Part shown: piece after piece, positions 1 to 10,582 of the stretch
Numbering within the stretch: the stretch's first letter is position 1
Layout of the letters: the number at the start of each line of letters is the position of its first letter
Source of the DNA: Rhizomucor pusillus
Taxonomy: Eukaryota > Mucoromycota > Mucoromycetes > Mucorales > Lichtheimiaceae
NCBI GenBank assembly: GCA_900175165.2
Contig: FWWN02000263.1
Span: 1-24,597, forward strand
DNA: 24,597 nucleotides
Reading direction: 5' to 3'
Notes under the pieces: model-generated
The model's database searches: none
Told to the model about the DNA's origin: nothing
What the model saw: only the letters and a program-made list of their open reading frames with translations
Made by a program: the position numbers and the translations under genes

Positions 1-8
1 TTACTCAC

Positions 9-206
9 CATGGCATCCTGGATTGCCAAACCTGTGGAATGCTGTGGAATAGGGACACCAATGTCTCGAAGAATATGTACTCCATTGCAAGAAAAGTCCG
101 GGAGGGCTTTGGTCGCCCCGAAGCCTTCTGTAGACCAAATCAATCCACCACTGCGAATGTAGAACCCGAAAGGGTTTAGGTTTTTACGGTAAGCTTTGCA
201 GTTCAT
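9..206 (-). CDS. Partial gene, one exon of an unrecognised protein running off the left edge
   Basis: Minus-strand reading from an ATG at 206-204 is open for 66 codons and ends exactly at a strong donor (GTGAGT, plus positions 3-8), phase 0. The peptide contains FGFYIRSGGLIWSTEGFG, PDFSCNGVHILRDIG and PQHSTGLAIQDAM, which look like real folded protein with good codon use. I do not recognise the family. The reading frame also continues a few codons upstream of the ATG to a possible acceptor (TTCAG), so this could be an internal exon rather than the first. The rest of the gene lies left of the window. Two undetermined bases sit just upstream at 243 and 245. Confidence 0.55.
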
Positions 207-214
207 CTTGGATT

Positions 215-1139
215 CTGAATATTATCGAAGTACTAATATTGANANTGCTTCTCTTTAGATGATTCGGTAAGTAAAAACGGATACAAGCCTGTAATACCTG
301 GAATTTTTTACTGATTGAGATCGGGTTGGGCAACTGCGCTACATGGCAAATTTGAACCAATATGGCAAGTTTTCTTCCTTAGATCGACAAGAATATTTAT
401 TAATTTTATTCCACAGGTTTAAATTTGCCTTGTTTGTGGTGCAATTATATGCTTCAAACGACAACTGTTTTTACAAATACAGTACACTGAAGCACCTGGC
501 CCCGCCTCCATGCTGACTTGAAAGATTCTCGGTGTTGATCTAATCTGAGTCCCCACATGGCAATCTTCCCACTTCCTTTCTTTTCAAGAAGACCTCGCTT
601 TCTACAACTTAGGAACACCCTTCTCGACATAACGAGCACGCTGCGTGCACTCAACTACGCACTCCACGTCACACAATCTCCTCCATTGACGCAATCGCGG
701 TAAAGAAGAGCTGCAGTTGCGACAATCTGCGCATCAGCGCTTTGCTTGCTGCTCAATTGGCACGATCATGACATCTGCGAACGATTCGACCTCGACCAAG
801 CACGAGACTATTGTTTTCACAAAGCTTTGACTGGGAACACGACGCAACAACAATTGCAACTAAAAGAAAAAGACTTTTTGTTTGTTTTTGGAGGGGAAGG
901 ATCAAGCGTCTGGTCTTGCTAAATGGTCATAGTAACTGTAGTGCACACTTCCCTTCTATACAGCTCTAGCAGTATTACATAGTTTAGAACAGTGGTAATA
1001 TAATAAAGGAAAGGAATACTGGGAACGAGAAAGTGCTCCACCTTTGGGAAAGGGTTGTTTATCTTTACAGTGTCTGTGCGCATACAGATCAGCCTGTGTT
1101 GGTCGCATGATCAAGTTTCAGCACCACTTGCGCATCTAG
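215..1139. other. Intergenic or unresolved 5' region
   Basis: No convincing coding exon seen on either strand. It should contain the upstream regions of the minus-strand gene at 9-206 and of the plus-strand gene beginning near 1140. An ATG at 768 opens a 20-codon Ser/Thr-rich frame that ends without a usable donor, so I could not join it to the downstream gene. Bases 243 and 245 are undetermined. Confidence 0.4.
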
Positions 1140-2189
1140 GAAATCAAGGCAGATAAATTGGATGATCAGTTGATGGAGGAGATGGAAGCCACAAGCTACG
1201 TTTTACTGGTACAGGATGATTTGCACGCAATTTTTTTTTTTTTTGTTTTTCATTCGGCTCACTCTAAGGCAGGCCATCTTTGCTCTATCATTCTCATGCA
1301 ACCGCGTGCTGACTGTACGGGCCGCCTTGCAGGACATTCCCAAGACATACATGCCCATCACGCAGAAAAACCTCCCCAAGGTAACTGTCACCATTTTTTC
1401 TTGGTCATGAAACCAAGCTCCTCCTCTCATCATACATACAGAAGGTGTACACTTGCATCCAAGACGACTTTAAGCGGGTGAAGGAGATTCGAGAAAAGAG
1501 CAAGCTGCGTCCCGAGGATTTCCCGCAGGTCGGATGGGCTCGACCTGGTAAGCATAACACCAAACATTCCTCGCTTTGATGAGCCCATATCATGTCTACC
1601 TAGGCATATCCAACCTTGGAAGCTTTGATTTTGCGAGCCATCATGCGGACCCCAATCATTGGTAAGTAGAACACATATGAATGTTGCATGCACGAGTTGC
1701 CAACCGTGAGCCCATCTCCCATTTCCAGAGCAAGCGGCTGTCAAAATCAGATGCAGCGATGAATATTCACGGCCTATGAATGCAAGCGTGCGGCAGTATA
1801 TTCAGTGTCTGATCCAGCACAATCTCATCGATGAGCAGCTTAAGAATGGTTACTTGTCTGGATACGAGCAAGCACGGTCCAGTCGCGCGCTTATCAATGA
1901 AGAGTGTTACATGGATGCCATGAAGCATCTGGCAGCCATCTTGAGGCACATGGGCTATCGTCTGCATCTGGAAGCTGAACGGCCGTCGTCGAGACCAGGG
2001 CACCCATGTGATGACGATGTGGTATCGCTTGCCCAGTCGGTGGGCACATTGTCGTCCCGGTCAACCACGCTGTCGCGCCGCTTACGGTCGCCTCGTATCA
2101 TTGAGGAACAAGACAATCAGCAACATATACGCAAGTTTGTAATGGCTCGGTTGATGATAGATGATGCGAGCTCTCTTTTTTTGAGTTGA
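1140..2189 (+). CDS. Unrecognised protein, five 3' exons, N-terminus not resolved
   Basis: Exons 1140-1208, 1333-1380, 1442-1528, 1604-1661 and 1729-2189 join with matching phases (0,0,0,1) and give 240 codons to a TGA. Donors are GTACAG, GTAACT, GTCGGA (weak) and GTAAGT; the acceptors are TAG or CAG. The first intron carries a run of about 18 T residues. The protein is mostly helical and charged: DKLDDQLMEEMEATS, then YTCIQDDFKRVKEIREK, then PTLEALILRAIMRTPIIEQ, followed by a helical region and a Ser/Arg-rich C-terminus (TLSSRSTTLSRRLRSPR). I do not recognise the family. The exon at 1140 is preceded by an in-frame TAG that is part of the acceptor, so at least one earlier exon is missing from this model, unless translation starts at the internal ATG at 1172. 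Confidence 0.6.
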
Positions 2190-2447
2190 TGCGCTGTCCT
2201 CCTCTCCTCTCAGTCTCGTTGTCCTTCTTTTGTTACCCAATCAACTCTTCTGTGTATATCTTACAAAAAAAAGGACAAGCATACAAACATTGCCGAGACC
2301 ATTGTTTCGTGTGCTAAATTGTCGCACAGAAACGACATCTATTTGCATGGCGAGCAGATCACTTTTTTTTTGGTATGCAGTATCGCTTTTTTGATATTCT
2401 TATATGGAATATAGTTATGGTGATTTGGTAGAGAAGAACGAAGAACA
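2190..2447. other. Intergenic, 3' flank
   Basis: AT-rich sequence with short homopolymers (A8 near 2264, T9 near 2362) following the stop codon at 2189. No gene or structured element seen. Confidence 0.4.
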
Positions 2448-2673
2448 TTACAGTTTCTCTCCGTTGCGGCATTTATCTAAGCATGTGTAAGAATGAGAGA
2501 CAAAGCCTTCGAAATCGCTCAGCTTTAAACTATTGGATGCTTCGCTGATTCGAGTCATCAACGTTTCATTTTCCAAGAACCTGTTGCGCTTACTTGCTCT
2601 TAACAACTGACCAAAACTGCTCAATGGGATTGAGCTCAGGCGAATATGATGGAAGATAAGCACATCAATATCC
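2448..2673 (-). pseudogene. Tc1/mariner-type transposase remnant (C-terminal part of DDE domain)
   Basis: The minus strand encodes YLPSYSPELNPIEQFWSVVK, the hallmark segment around the last catalytic acidic residue of Tc1/mariner (DDE_3) transposases. In a second frame KRNRFLENETLMTRISEA continues to a stop at 2448, with the typical C-terminal GFVSHSYTCLDKC. An in-frame TGA and TAA and one frameshift separate the pieces, and the N-terminal and catalytic DD part is absent. It is a decayed fragment and no terminal inverted repeats could be paired around it. Confidence 0.75.
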
Positions 2674-2808
2674 TCGAGACTCGATATATATATCTATAAT
2701 GAAAACAGCTATTGCCAGCAGAATTTGTACCTCATATTTTCATGTATAGCATAGTATGGAAGAAAATGACAATCCAATTCAGTCTCCATCGATATTGATG
2801 ATTATATA

Positions 2809-2909
2809 CACTTTCCCCAAAAGTAATGTCGCATTTTGTGAAATTTTATAATCATACATTTATACACCAAAACGACAAATTGCAGCGACATTAATTTTTG
2901 GAAAAAGTG
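2809..2909. mobile_element. ~100-bp TA-type MITE, copy 1
   Basis: A 101-bp unit bounded by imperfect inverted repeats of 24-25 bp. The left end begins CACTTTCCCCAAAAGTAATG; the right end, read inward on the other strand, begins CACTTTTTCCAAAAATTAAT, and both continue into GTCGC. A TA precedes the left end, but TG follows the right end, so the target duplication is degraded. A second copy lies at 11493-11591 with nearly the same interior. Size, TA target and termini point to a non-autonomous Tc1/mariner-like element. Confidence 0.8.
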
Positions 2910-3057
2910 TGCATATCCACTTTACGGTTAAGTACAGCATATTTGTATATAAGTTTTTTCAGAAATGGGTTCGCTCGTTTCTGATGTTTTCAACCAGTAT
3001 CTTTATTTTCCAACGCCAAGTATTGCAAATGTAATATACAAATGCATATAATAATAT

Positions 3058-3357
3058 TTATACATTCCTCTTCGCGGCTCTCGCGGCCTCTTTTTCTTGC
3101 AATCGTTGCTGGTCTTCTTGTTCAAGTTCTCGGTCGATTCTCACGCCCCGAGTTTCCCTGCTTGAGTGGTTGCCGTAGGCTTCACGGCGATGTTCTTTGA
3201 GCTCGTCAAAAGTATCAAACATTTCATTGTGACCTTGGTGAGGATTTTCATAGTTCTTTCCAGCCATCATATTAGCTTCAGCGCGTGCAACCTCAGGTTG
3301 ACCAGCTAGCGTCTTGTTCTTGTGGTGATGCTGATGTGTGTGTCCGTGACCGCTCAT
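3058..3357 (-). CDS. Small His-rich, charged protein of unknown function
   Basis: Single-exon reading frame of about 99 residues from the ATG at 3357 (an in-frame ATG four codons upstream, at 3369, is also possible). The N-terminus is MSGHGHTHQHHHKNKTLAG, a His-rich stretch that could bind metal (inference). The middle has a run of charged residues around NPHQGHNEMFDTFDELKEHR, and the C-terminus is a Glu/Arg/Ala-rich helix (LEQEDQQRLQEKEAARAAKR). No signal peptide or membrane segment is visible. I do not recognise a named family, although the composition and clean frame argue for a real gene. It is followed on the same strand by nothing closer than the MITE at 2909, and lies 130 bp downstream of POLD4. 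Confidence 0.6.
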   Translation of the reverse strand: MSGHGHTHQHHHKNKTLAGQPEVARAEANMMAGKNYENPHQGHNEMFDTFDELKEHRREAYGNHSSRETRGVRIDRELEQEDQQRLQEKEAARAAKRNV

Positions 3358-3489
3358 TTCAATTGACAAATTGGAGTGTAAGGAAGGTAACCAAAGAACG
3401 TGTAAAAAGGTCTTTGGGAATCAATTTATAGGTTTGAAGGTTTCATATCGACATGGGTATGCAATCGATGAAATCATTTCGAAACCTTC

Positions 3490-4154
3490 TCAAATCCGAC
3501 CTTCAAACAAACTTTCATTTTCTGTCGGGTTCGCTTGAATAATCCTCTTGATTTCCTCTGGTGGATTCAAGCCCAACTGCTCTGCACGTTCTATTTTAGA
3601 ACTCTTTAGTCGTGATCGTTGCATCTTCTGCGTCGATATTCGCATGGAAATGTACCCCAACGTTCTAAACGTGTAAGCCCGACGCAAGGACCAAATTTGT
3701 AGTCGAGATCAAATTGCCGCAGTAGGATATCCTGCTCGGAAAGATGCTCCTGATGTACTACGTAGTAAAAGATCACAACAGGAAATACGTAGGTGAGAGA
3801 CCATCCTGTTTGTCCGTGAGATACAACAATGTCGATCCACCTACTACGTATCGGTCGTGGGCCGGTTAAACGCTTTTTTTTCCGATGCTTGTCTACATCA
3901 GGATCAGGGTATACTTTGCGTCCTGGATCGCTTTGCATCCCCAGGATCTCATCATCCTGATCGAGAGTAACTTCATCCGGCGACTTTGGTGTATCGGGAC
4001 TTTCCAGCCTCTCTGGCTTCCCAAGATCGGAATGCAGCTTGCCCTCGCCCTTCTTGGCTTTGGACTTCGTTGCTCTTAGACCAGTATCTGTAATCTTTCG
4101 TTGCGTGGAGCCACGTTGTGCTCTTGAACCTGTTGATCGTGCGGTACGCGGCAT
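3490..4154 (-). CDS. POLD4: DNA polymerase delta subunit 4 (small accessory subunit)
   Basis: Three exons on the minus strand (4154-3848, 3757-3656, 3590-3490) join in phase 1 and 1 to give 169 residues. The C-terminal third is diagnostic: EQDILLRQFDLDYKFGPCVG, then LTRLERWERAEQLGLNPP and EEIKRII, the conserved core of the POLD4/Cdm1 family. Near the N-terminus QRKITDTG (residues 18-25) resembles the PCNA-contact motif at the start of other POLD4 proteins. The middle (about 25-100) is Lys/Ser/Pro/Asp-rich and probably disordered. The family stabilises polymerase delta and its contact with PCNA during replication and repair in the nucleus; Saccharomyces cerevisiae lacks it. The intron 1 donor could shift by 3 nt. 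A start 20 codons upstream (4214) is also in frame but gives an unconserved extension. A transposable element begins 280 bp upstream. Confidence 0.9.
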
Positions 4155-4432
4155 TGTGCAGCTTGCAAAGAGAATACTTTCTTTCATGCCAAGAACACAC
4201 ATGGTTTTCTTCACAACTCCGAAATTTGAACAATGAGGTTGATGCTTTTGGAAAAAACGTCAATTATTGAGATATTTCTGTCATTTCTTGAAAAATGAAG
4301 GTAGGCTAGAACGCTTATTACAGGGCATTTCTGGGCAATATAGACGGCGTGTCGTCCGGAGACTTGATTTTTCTTCATACATGTCGAGATGAAATGCCAA
4401 CGTATTGACCGAGGTAGAGAATATTATTATTA

Positions 4433-6579
4433 CAGACATCCCCCGTTAATTTCGACCCTCTTAATTTCAATCCCCCTCTAATTTCGAGCTTCTTGGTGGG
4501 AACCGCCGAAAAACATATGGAAATATGTCAACACCTCGTTATTTTCTAATTTCAATAGCAAAGATGTCGTTGAAAACTTAACGGGGTTTATTGCAAGCGA
4601 TAATGCTTTAGATATGGGCAACATTTATTTTGAGTTACTGAAAATAATCTGTCAATATACTCTGTTTCGATCGAGCTTTGATGCGCAACTGATCTCTGAG
4701 ATCCCCCAAAGATTTCTTCAAAGCAATAAAGTGACATGCGGCTCCTCATCTACGAAGCTCAATATAGAGGATACATGAGTAAGCTTTTCTTGTACTGTGA
4801 AGCTTGGCTTGAAATGGTCATCTTGCAAATCATTTTGATGTTCTTCGGCATGTTGATTACTGAGTTGTCGTTCCTCCTCTTCCTCAATCACTTCGACTAT
4901 CTGCTCGTTTGTCAAGTATGGATGCACGGCTTCTCGTTCTTCAGCTGGATCAAGATCAATTATATGACTAGCGCTTGCTGTCTCGCTAAAAACGTCACGA
5001 CAAAGCGACTGAATATCTTCTTTTTATTTTCCATTCTCCCGATAGACCTCATCCTTGGCTTCTTGAGAGTTTGTAATGTTATGCTTCAAAACCGTAGACT
5101 TCCAGCAGTTTTGAATAGTCTCCTGCTTAACATTCTCCCTGGCATGTCTTATCCATTACATGGCCTGTAATTGATCTACCCGGAAAAGCGCATCGGGTTC
5201 AATGACAGCTCTTCCATGGAAGGCCCCCCATGGTAGCATCGTACACTCCCTGGTACTGAAATCTTCTGTTATAGTTATTCGTGTTAGTAATTTTCTAAAG
5301 TGTATACGGTGTCAAGTCTTACTTGTAAAAGCATTTCAAGTTCTTAATGATCCCAGCATCCAGTGGTTGGACTATAGACGTTGTGTTTGGTGGCAAATAG
5401 CATAGGCACACATTTGTAGGTTCGTAATCGCACTTGTGACCAGAGAAGTTATCGAGAAGCAGCAAGACATGGCGTCCTTGCGATCGCATAATAGAGTCGA
5501 ATCGCTTAAGATAAGATTTGAAAATACTTTGGGTCATCCAGGCGTCTTCGTTGTAATAATATAAGGAGAAGCCTAGTTGTTCTGCATTCTTTCTTGAAAG
5601 CTCGTGGTTTTTGATGCTTGCCTACAATCAATGGTCTCCATTGGTCTGAACCGTCGGCATTGTATGTTAAGGCCACAGTCAACTTGGATTTATCATCCTT
5701 GAAACCAGCGAAGGCAGACTTGGATATGGCTGAACGAGGAACTGAACTGTACAGCAGAGCTGTCTCGTCCATATTGTAAATGTCACGCAGCGCGTATTGT
5801 GATAACATGTCTTGAACACTGTATATGAAGTCGTTGGCATCTTGGATGTCAGACGTACGAGACTCGCCATGCAAGGAATGCCTTTTCAACTTATGCCGCT
5901 TCCTGAAGAGGTGCTTCCAGCAGTTGGACCACTTCAAAGCGTCACCGGGCAGTTTTAGCTTTTCCGAAGCACTTTCGCAGCCTGATCGATTAATCCCATG
6001 CTGTGGGAATGCCGTTATTTTCAGCATTTTAGATCCATAATGATACTGCCCTGTCAAGTTTCTGTCGACTCTGTTAGTAAAAACAAAGTGTGTACATATT
6101 TTACATAGCAACGCAAGAAGCCATACCGGATGGGCAGGTTTTCTGTCTCGCTTGCGTTTTCCATGAATTGGTGAGATTATAGTAGCTCTTTTGGTTCTTT
6201 TTTACGAACTTGCTTATTGTAGACTTGTGTGGAGCAACCTTCAGATTCCACCGCGATTTTGCCCAGTCTGCGAAACCTTGCAGGTTCATTTTCGGGCACT
6301 CTATCCTTTTTTTTTTCGAGTATCTCCTGCCTCTGACCAGCGTTAATACTGACATTCCCACAGTTACGTCGTCATTTTGGAACCATGATAAACGGTGAAA
6401 AAAAGATCCAGTGTCATCGAAATGCTGGAACATACTTAATGTATGTAGAAGGCGCCACATAAACAAATACTGAGGAGTCTATAACATAATTGGTATAATG
6501 TTGCCTCAGGCAGCTTTATACTAAATCTTCAAAACGTTTCAAGGGAACCCAGCAGGTTGAAATTAACGGGGGATGACTG
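4433..6579 (-). mobile_element. pogo/Tigger-type DNA transposon, complete ends, degenerate
   Basis: The element is 2147 bp with 25-bp terminal inverted repeats at 4433-4457 and 6555-6579 that differ at two positions. They start CAGACATCCCCCGTTAATTT and, on the other strand, CAGTCATCCCCCGTTAATTT. TA flanks both ends (4431-4432 and 6580-6581), the usual target duplication of the Tc1/mariner/pogo group. Inside the left end the TAATTTC motif of the repeat recurs twice more before 4490. A transposase on the minus strand fills most of the interior but is broken. The element sits upstream of POLD4. Confidence 0.88.
4718..6466 (-). pseudogene. pogo/Tigger/CENP-B-like transposase, broken
   Basis: Pieces in order on the minus strand: a CENP-B/pogo helix-turn-helix (FADWAKSRWNLKVAPHKSTI, about 6310-6210); a second DNA-binding region with the HGES linker (about 6000-5850); the first catalytic Asp in IYNMDETALLY (about 5790); the second in LLLLDNFSGHK (about 5450); the third in NTTSIVQPLDAGIIKNLK (about 5370); a helical segment with ENVKQETIQNCWK (about 5130); and an acidic tail, LTNEQIVEVIEEEEE (about 4910). 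Pieces lie in different frames, with an apparent frameshift near 5590 and an in-frame TAA near 5165. One GTAAGA...AACAG stretch near 5320 could be an intron. All three DDD residues survive, but the gene as a whole cannot be read through. Confidence 0.85.
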
Positions 6580-6581
6580 TA

Positions 6582-7206
6582 TAGATTCATGAGTCTTCAG
6601 TTACCAATATCAATGTTATTGTCTGGGTACCTGAAATTAGATAAATATCGAAACACCGAAGTATGGTGAACAGTTTTAGTTGTGAGATTATGTTGTCTTC
6701 ATTGAAGGTCACTTTCGACCCAAGATCCCAACAAAGTTGAAAAAATAAAATGCTCCAGTGGATTTCTTCGGAGTGCCTTGCACGTTGAAGACAACATGCA
6801 ATTCCTTAACGCGTATATTGTACATGCAAGGGTAGGATAGACATCCACATGACGACTATAGATATGGGACCAAAGAAATTGAAAAGCTGATGAGGGATAT
6901 GAGATCAAGCTCTAACAACAAGAGATGCATTCAGCGCATGGCAAAGATTCGATTTTTAATCATGCCACCAATAGAGAGGGTACTTGTCACTGTACTTCTG
7001 CGTGATGGTATTATAGTATCTTCTGTTGTCCAACTTGCACCATCAGTATGCATCAACCATAACGTCTTTTCCTCTGCCCACCTTCATGGCTTCGTTCTTT
7101 CGTTTCGTTTCCAATAGTTTAGAGATGAGCTTTTTCCCTCCTCTTGCATATAGGTTCTTCGGTCGTGATAATATTGCCCCTCCTGGCAGTGTATAGAAAG
7201 TGTCTC
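6582..7206. other. No gene seen
   Basis: Short overlapping open frames on both strands, none with recognisable motifs or consistent splice structure. It lies between the pogo-type element and the C-terminal fragment of the broken gene at 7207-7960. Confidence 0.35.
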
Positions 7207-7960
7207 TCACTCACTCCAATAAATGGTTTTCATGGCCCTTCCTTGGCGACCAAGATGCACGAGAATTTTCTGTTCCTTGAGTATCCTGTGGGGATCATGT
7301 CTGCTAGTCGTTCCATTTCTTGTCGTATTATATACAGGACTTTCAACATGTCCAAAAACTTGTCGAGTTCTGCAAACGTTCTTGGGGAAGTCCATGGTTG
7401 CTGTGGGACTGCCAGATAGAGACCGTTGGAAACAAGATGTACAGTAGACAGCTCCCCTTGACATCCAGAAAGTTGCACTATGAAGGATATAAGCTTGTCC
7501 TCATCGTCGGTCAAATGTAGCTTTAGAAGATGATCCAAGATGTCCTTTCCCTCGCGAGGCAATTTCCCTTCGTCGTCCAAGATTTTAGATGCATTATCAT
7601 CCTTATCTAGCTCAATTGCGCCAACATCGCATTCTTGGCCGGCGATATCCAGTATGATCCTCATGTCTATCTTGAAGCCACCTATGTTGCTGCTATCTTC
7701 GTACTGAACCTTTCTCCTTTGTCATATTTTTGAAAATAGATTCACCAGCATCAAGAATCAAGTGAGTCTAAGCCCATCCACGTGTACAGCGCGTAACCTA
7801 CGCTTTGATTCGTAAATTATATCGACTGTCACGGAAAAATTAGCCGGAAAAGTGGTGACCATAAAACGCAGAGATGATGTTTTCCTGCTCTGTAATGTTT
7901 GCGAAGTACTTTGGGTCCAAGAATTTTCTGTCGTATTTAAGCAAGTTCAACTTTTCAAAA
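7207..7960 (-). pseudogene. C-terminal fragment of a repeated fungal gene family of unknown function
   Basis: The minus strand first reads LNLLKYDRKFLDPKYFANIT (near 7955-7895), with a stop shortly after. From about 7715 it reads RRKVQYEDSSNIGGFKIDMR, then ILDIAGQECDVGAIELDKDD and LDDEGKLPREGKDILDHLL, ending near 7230. The pattern 'R-K-x-D-x-R ... G-x-E-x-x-x-x-E ... K-x-x-D-E-x-K-x-x-R-E-x-K-D' followed by a ligand-like beta segment resembles large families of uncharacterised proteins in Mucoromycota genomes; this is from memory, not a search. A possible acceptor (GTTCAG) precedes the second block. The N-terminal part of a similar gene lies at 11902-13034 in the same orientation, on the other side of the retrotransposon. 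Confidence 0.45.
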
Positions 7961-8114
7961 TTGTTAGTAAAAAATCGTTAGCATTTATACATTCAAGTCT
8001 TACATGTATTCGAAAAAAGGATGAGTGACACGAGAATTTTAAACTAGGTGTTACTAAGTAGAGAGGAAAATTGATAGTCCTTCAAAGTGCTCAAAAGCAC
8101 GTCACTCTCAACTG

Positions 8115-9570
8115 TCAATCTATATTATCCTCCTCGGCCATACTTTGACCTACAGGGATCGCCTGTCGTTGTCTGTAGGGCTTGAGTAAATCACCATTGA
8201 ACTTCTTCTTTAAATTGCGTCCCGATGGGCCAGATAGCTGATATGTTCCACTGGGAAATGCAGCTTCAATGCGATATATTTTCTCTTGGAATTTTGTATC
8301 GAGCTTTCCCTTGCGAGTTGTATAAACCTTGAGCACCGAATACCCAACCTTGAAAGGCAACTTCGTGGTGGTTGCTTGCTCTGGTTCTTCGGTGTGGCTT
8401 TCTTGATTTTGCATATTACGCTCTTCCAATTAATACAATCGTCCCCATTAACCCAGTTGTAGACCAACTTGTTGTAGGATGTCACTTTGATGCGAGCGAG
8501 GCGACCACCCGTGAAGGCGCTCATACGGCGTTTGTTTTAGTTTACTACGAACTTTGGTCCGATACGCGTACAGTACGGTTGGTAGACGTTCATCCCAGGT
8601 TTGCGGGTACGAGTAGGTGAGTTTGCGCAGGGCCTTCACCAACGTTCCGTTCAAATGCTCAACTTTTCCGCTCGTTTGTGGGTGGTAAGGAGATGCGAGT
8701 TTGTGTTTGGAATTCGCCATATCAACGAAGACTTGAAAAATGGCGTTATCAAAGTGGGATCCGTTGTCGGTGAGGAGAGCCTTAGTAGGGCCAAACGTGC
8801 AAAACATTTGTTCATAGATAAACCTTGCTGAGGTGATAGCATCAGCCGAAGACACGGCCTGTGCCAAAGGCCACTTTGTATAATATTCGATAGCGAGCAA
8901 TATATATCTATTTCCCTTGAGCGATACCGGTTCGATGGGCCCTACGTAATCAATGCCAAACGTTTCAAACAGTCCTTGAACGTCGACATTCCATCGGTAG
9001 GCTGCTTGGGTGGTAGTGATGCAAATAGTTGACATACGTGACAAGTTCGCACATACTCCTTGTTATCCTGATAGGCAGTCGGCCACCAATACTATATATA
9101 TAAACGTTTTCCACGATGCCTCTTGACCGAAGTGTGCATGGCCGTCATGAACTTCTGTTAACACTTGTGTCCTTTCATTTTAAAGGGTATCATCAGTGAT
9201 CTTGATCCAACTAGACGATAAAGATGGCCGTTAAACAGACGATAGTGTGATGCTTTGTTATTAAGCTTAGGATCGATGGTCATCCTTAAGGTATTGGCAC
9301 AGGTCAAGCAAACTGTCTTCATGATCCGGAATTTGTTCTTATTGAGCGCACCAGCCGGGAACAATTGATCTGGCAGTACCTCATCGACTTCAAAATTGTG
9401 TTGAGGTGGATATCGCGATAATACGTCGGCAACAGTATTCTTCCTGCAGGGCAAATGATGAACCCTAAACTGGAATTCTTGTACCGCCAACACCCATCGT
9501 TGCAAACGCTGGTTTGGATCTGTTTTGCAAAATAGATACCGTACTGCATCGCTGTCCGTGTACAAGTCAA
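8115..9570 (-). pseudogene. Retrotransposon integrase (with end of RNase H), broken
   Basis: The upstream part still carries the RNase H residues DLYTDSDAVRYLF and NTVADVLSRYPP (about 9570-9400). The zinc-binding region near 9150-9030 shows the paired cysteines of TCHVCQ. The integrase core retains its D-D-E residues: FGIDYVGPIEP, LLTDNGSHFDN and GKVEHLNGTL (about 8960, 8770 and 8660). The C-terminal part (8429-8115) has LPFKVGYSVLKVYTTRKGKL and ends NGDLLKPYRQRQ, typical of the domain following the core in this group. Stops near 9158 and between 8448 and 8429 and frame changes break the reading. Confidence 0.85.
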
Positions 9571-10582
9571 AGTTCTTATCTAAAAGATACTTCCGCAGCC
9601 TTTTGAGAGCTTAGATCACCGCGAGTAATTCTTTTTCTAACGCTGGGTAGTTTATCTCAGCTCCTTGTAACTTTCTTGACAGAAAACATATGGGTCTCTC
9701 TGCTTCCGATTCATCATCCCATTGGGTGAGGACAGCTCCAACCCCTACATCAGATGCATCGATGTAAAGCTTATAAGGTTTAGCTGGATCTGGGTACTTG
9801 AGACTGGCGGCGGAAGCAATAGCTAACTTGAGAGATTGGAACGCCTTTTCTTGTTCTTGGCCCCATAAGAAGACCCGATTTTTCTTTAGTAAGTCATTCA
9901 AGGGTGAAGCTATTTTGCTGAAGCCTTGGACATGTCGTCGGTAAAAGCCCGCCAAGCTTGCGAACGCCCGGATGTGCGTACGCGTTTTTGGTGCTGGAAA
10001 ATTTTGTATGGCGCGCACTTTGTTGGGATGCGGCTTGAATCCTTCTTTCGATACGATAGATCCAAGAACTTCTATTTCGGTTCGAGCGAAATGACATTTT
10101 CCCGGCTGTAGTTTTACTTGAACTTCCTTGAGCTTTTCCAGGACCGATTCTAGGTGCTGAAGAAGCTCCACAAATCTGCTTCAGTACACCGTAATGTCAT
10201 CGATGTATGTCGAAACAAATCGTCCCAAAAACTGTTCCATGGCCAGATATATGGCTCTAGAAAAAATACTTGGACCATTTGCAATTCCAAAGGGCATGAC
10301 CTTGTAGGAGAAGTTTCCCAATGGTGTAGCGACAGTAGGTTTTGGTACCAATTCATCATCGACAGCGCTTTTGATTAAATCTCTTGAGGAGGTCCATGGT
10401 GGAGAAAATGCTTGCATCTGCAAAATCTTCAAGTAGGTCTTGAATCGCCGGAAGTGGCCAAGGATCCCGTACCGTAACAGCGTTCAACGCTTGGAATTGC
10501 ACGCGCAACCGTTTTCGCCATTCTTTTTCCTAACATACAGAACCGGGAAAGCCCAACCTCCACCTAGGCGCCCGTTCTTGCT

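Noticed and set aside
1231..1249. Plus-strand frame at 1158-1481 as one exon through the poly-T run
   Set aside because: It is interrupted by clear donor and acceptor sites, and only the spliced version continues in frame into the downstream exons.
4736..5170. 144-codon plus-strand frame with hydrophobic segments
   Set aside because: It lies antisense to the pogo-type transposase C-terminal region, which has clear homology on the minus strand, so it is a shadow.
7980..8114. Possible LTR next to the integrase end
   Set aside because: No matching repeat was found near the upstream end at 11790 or elsewhere in the window.
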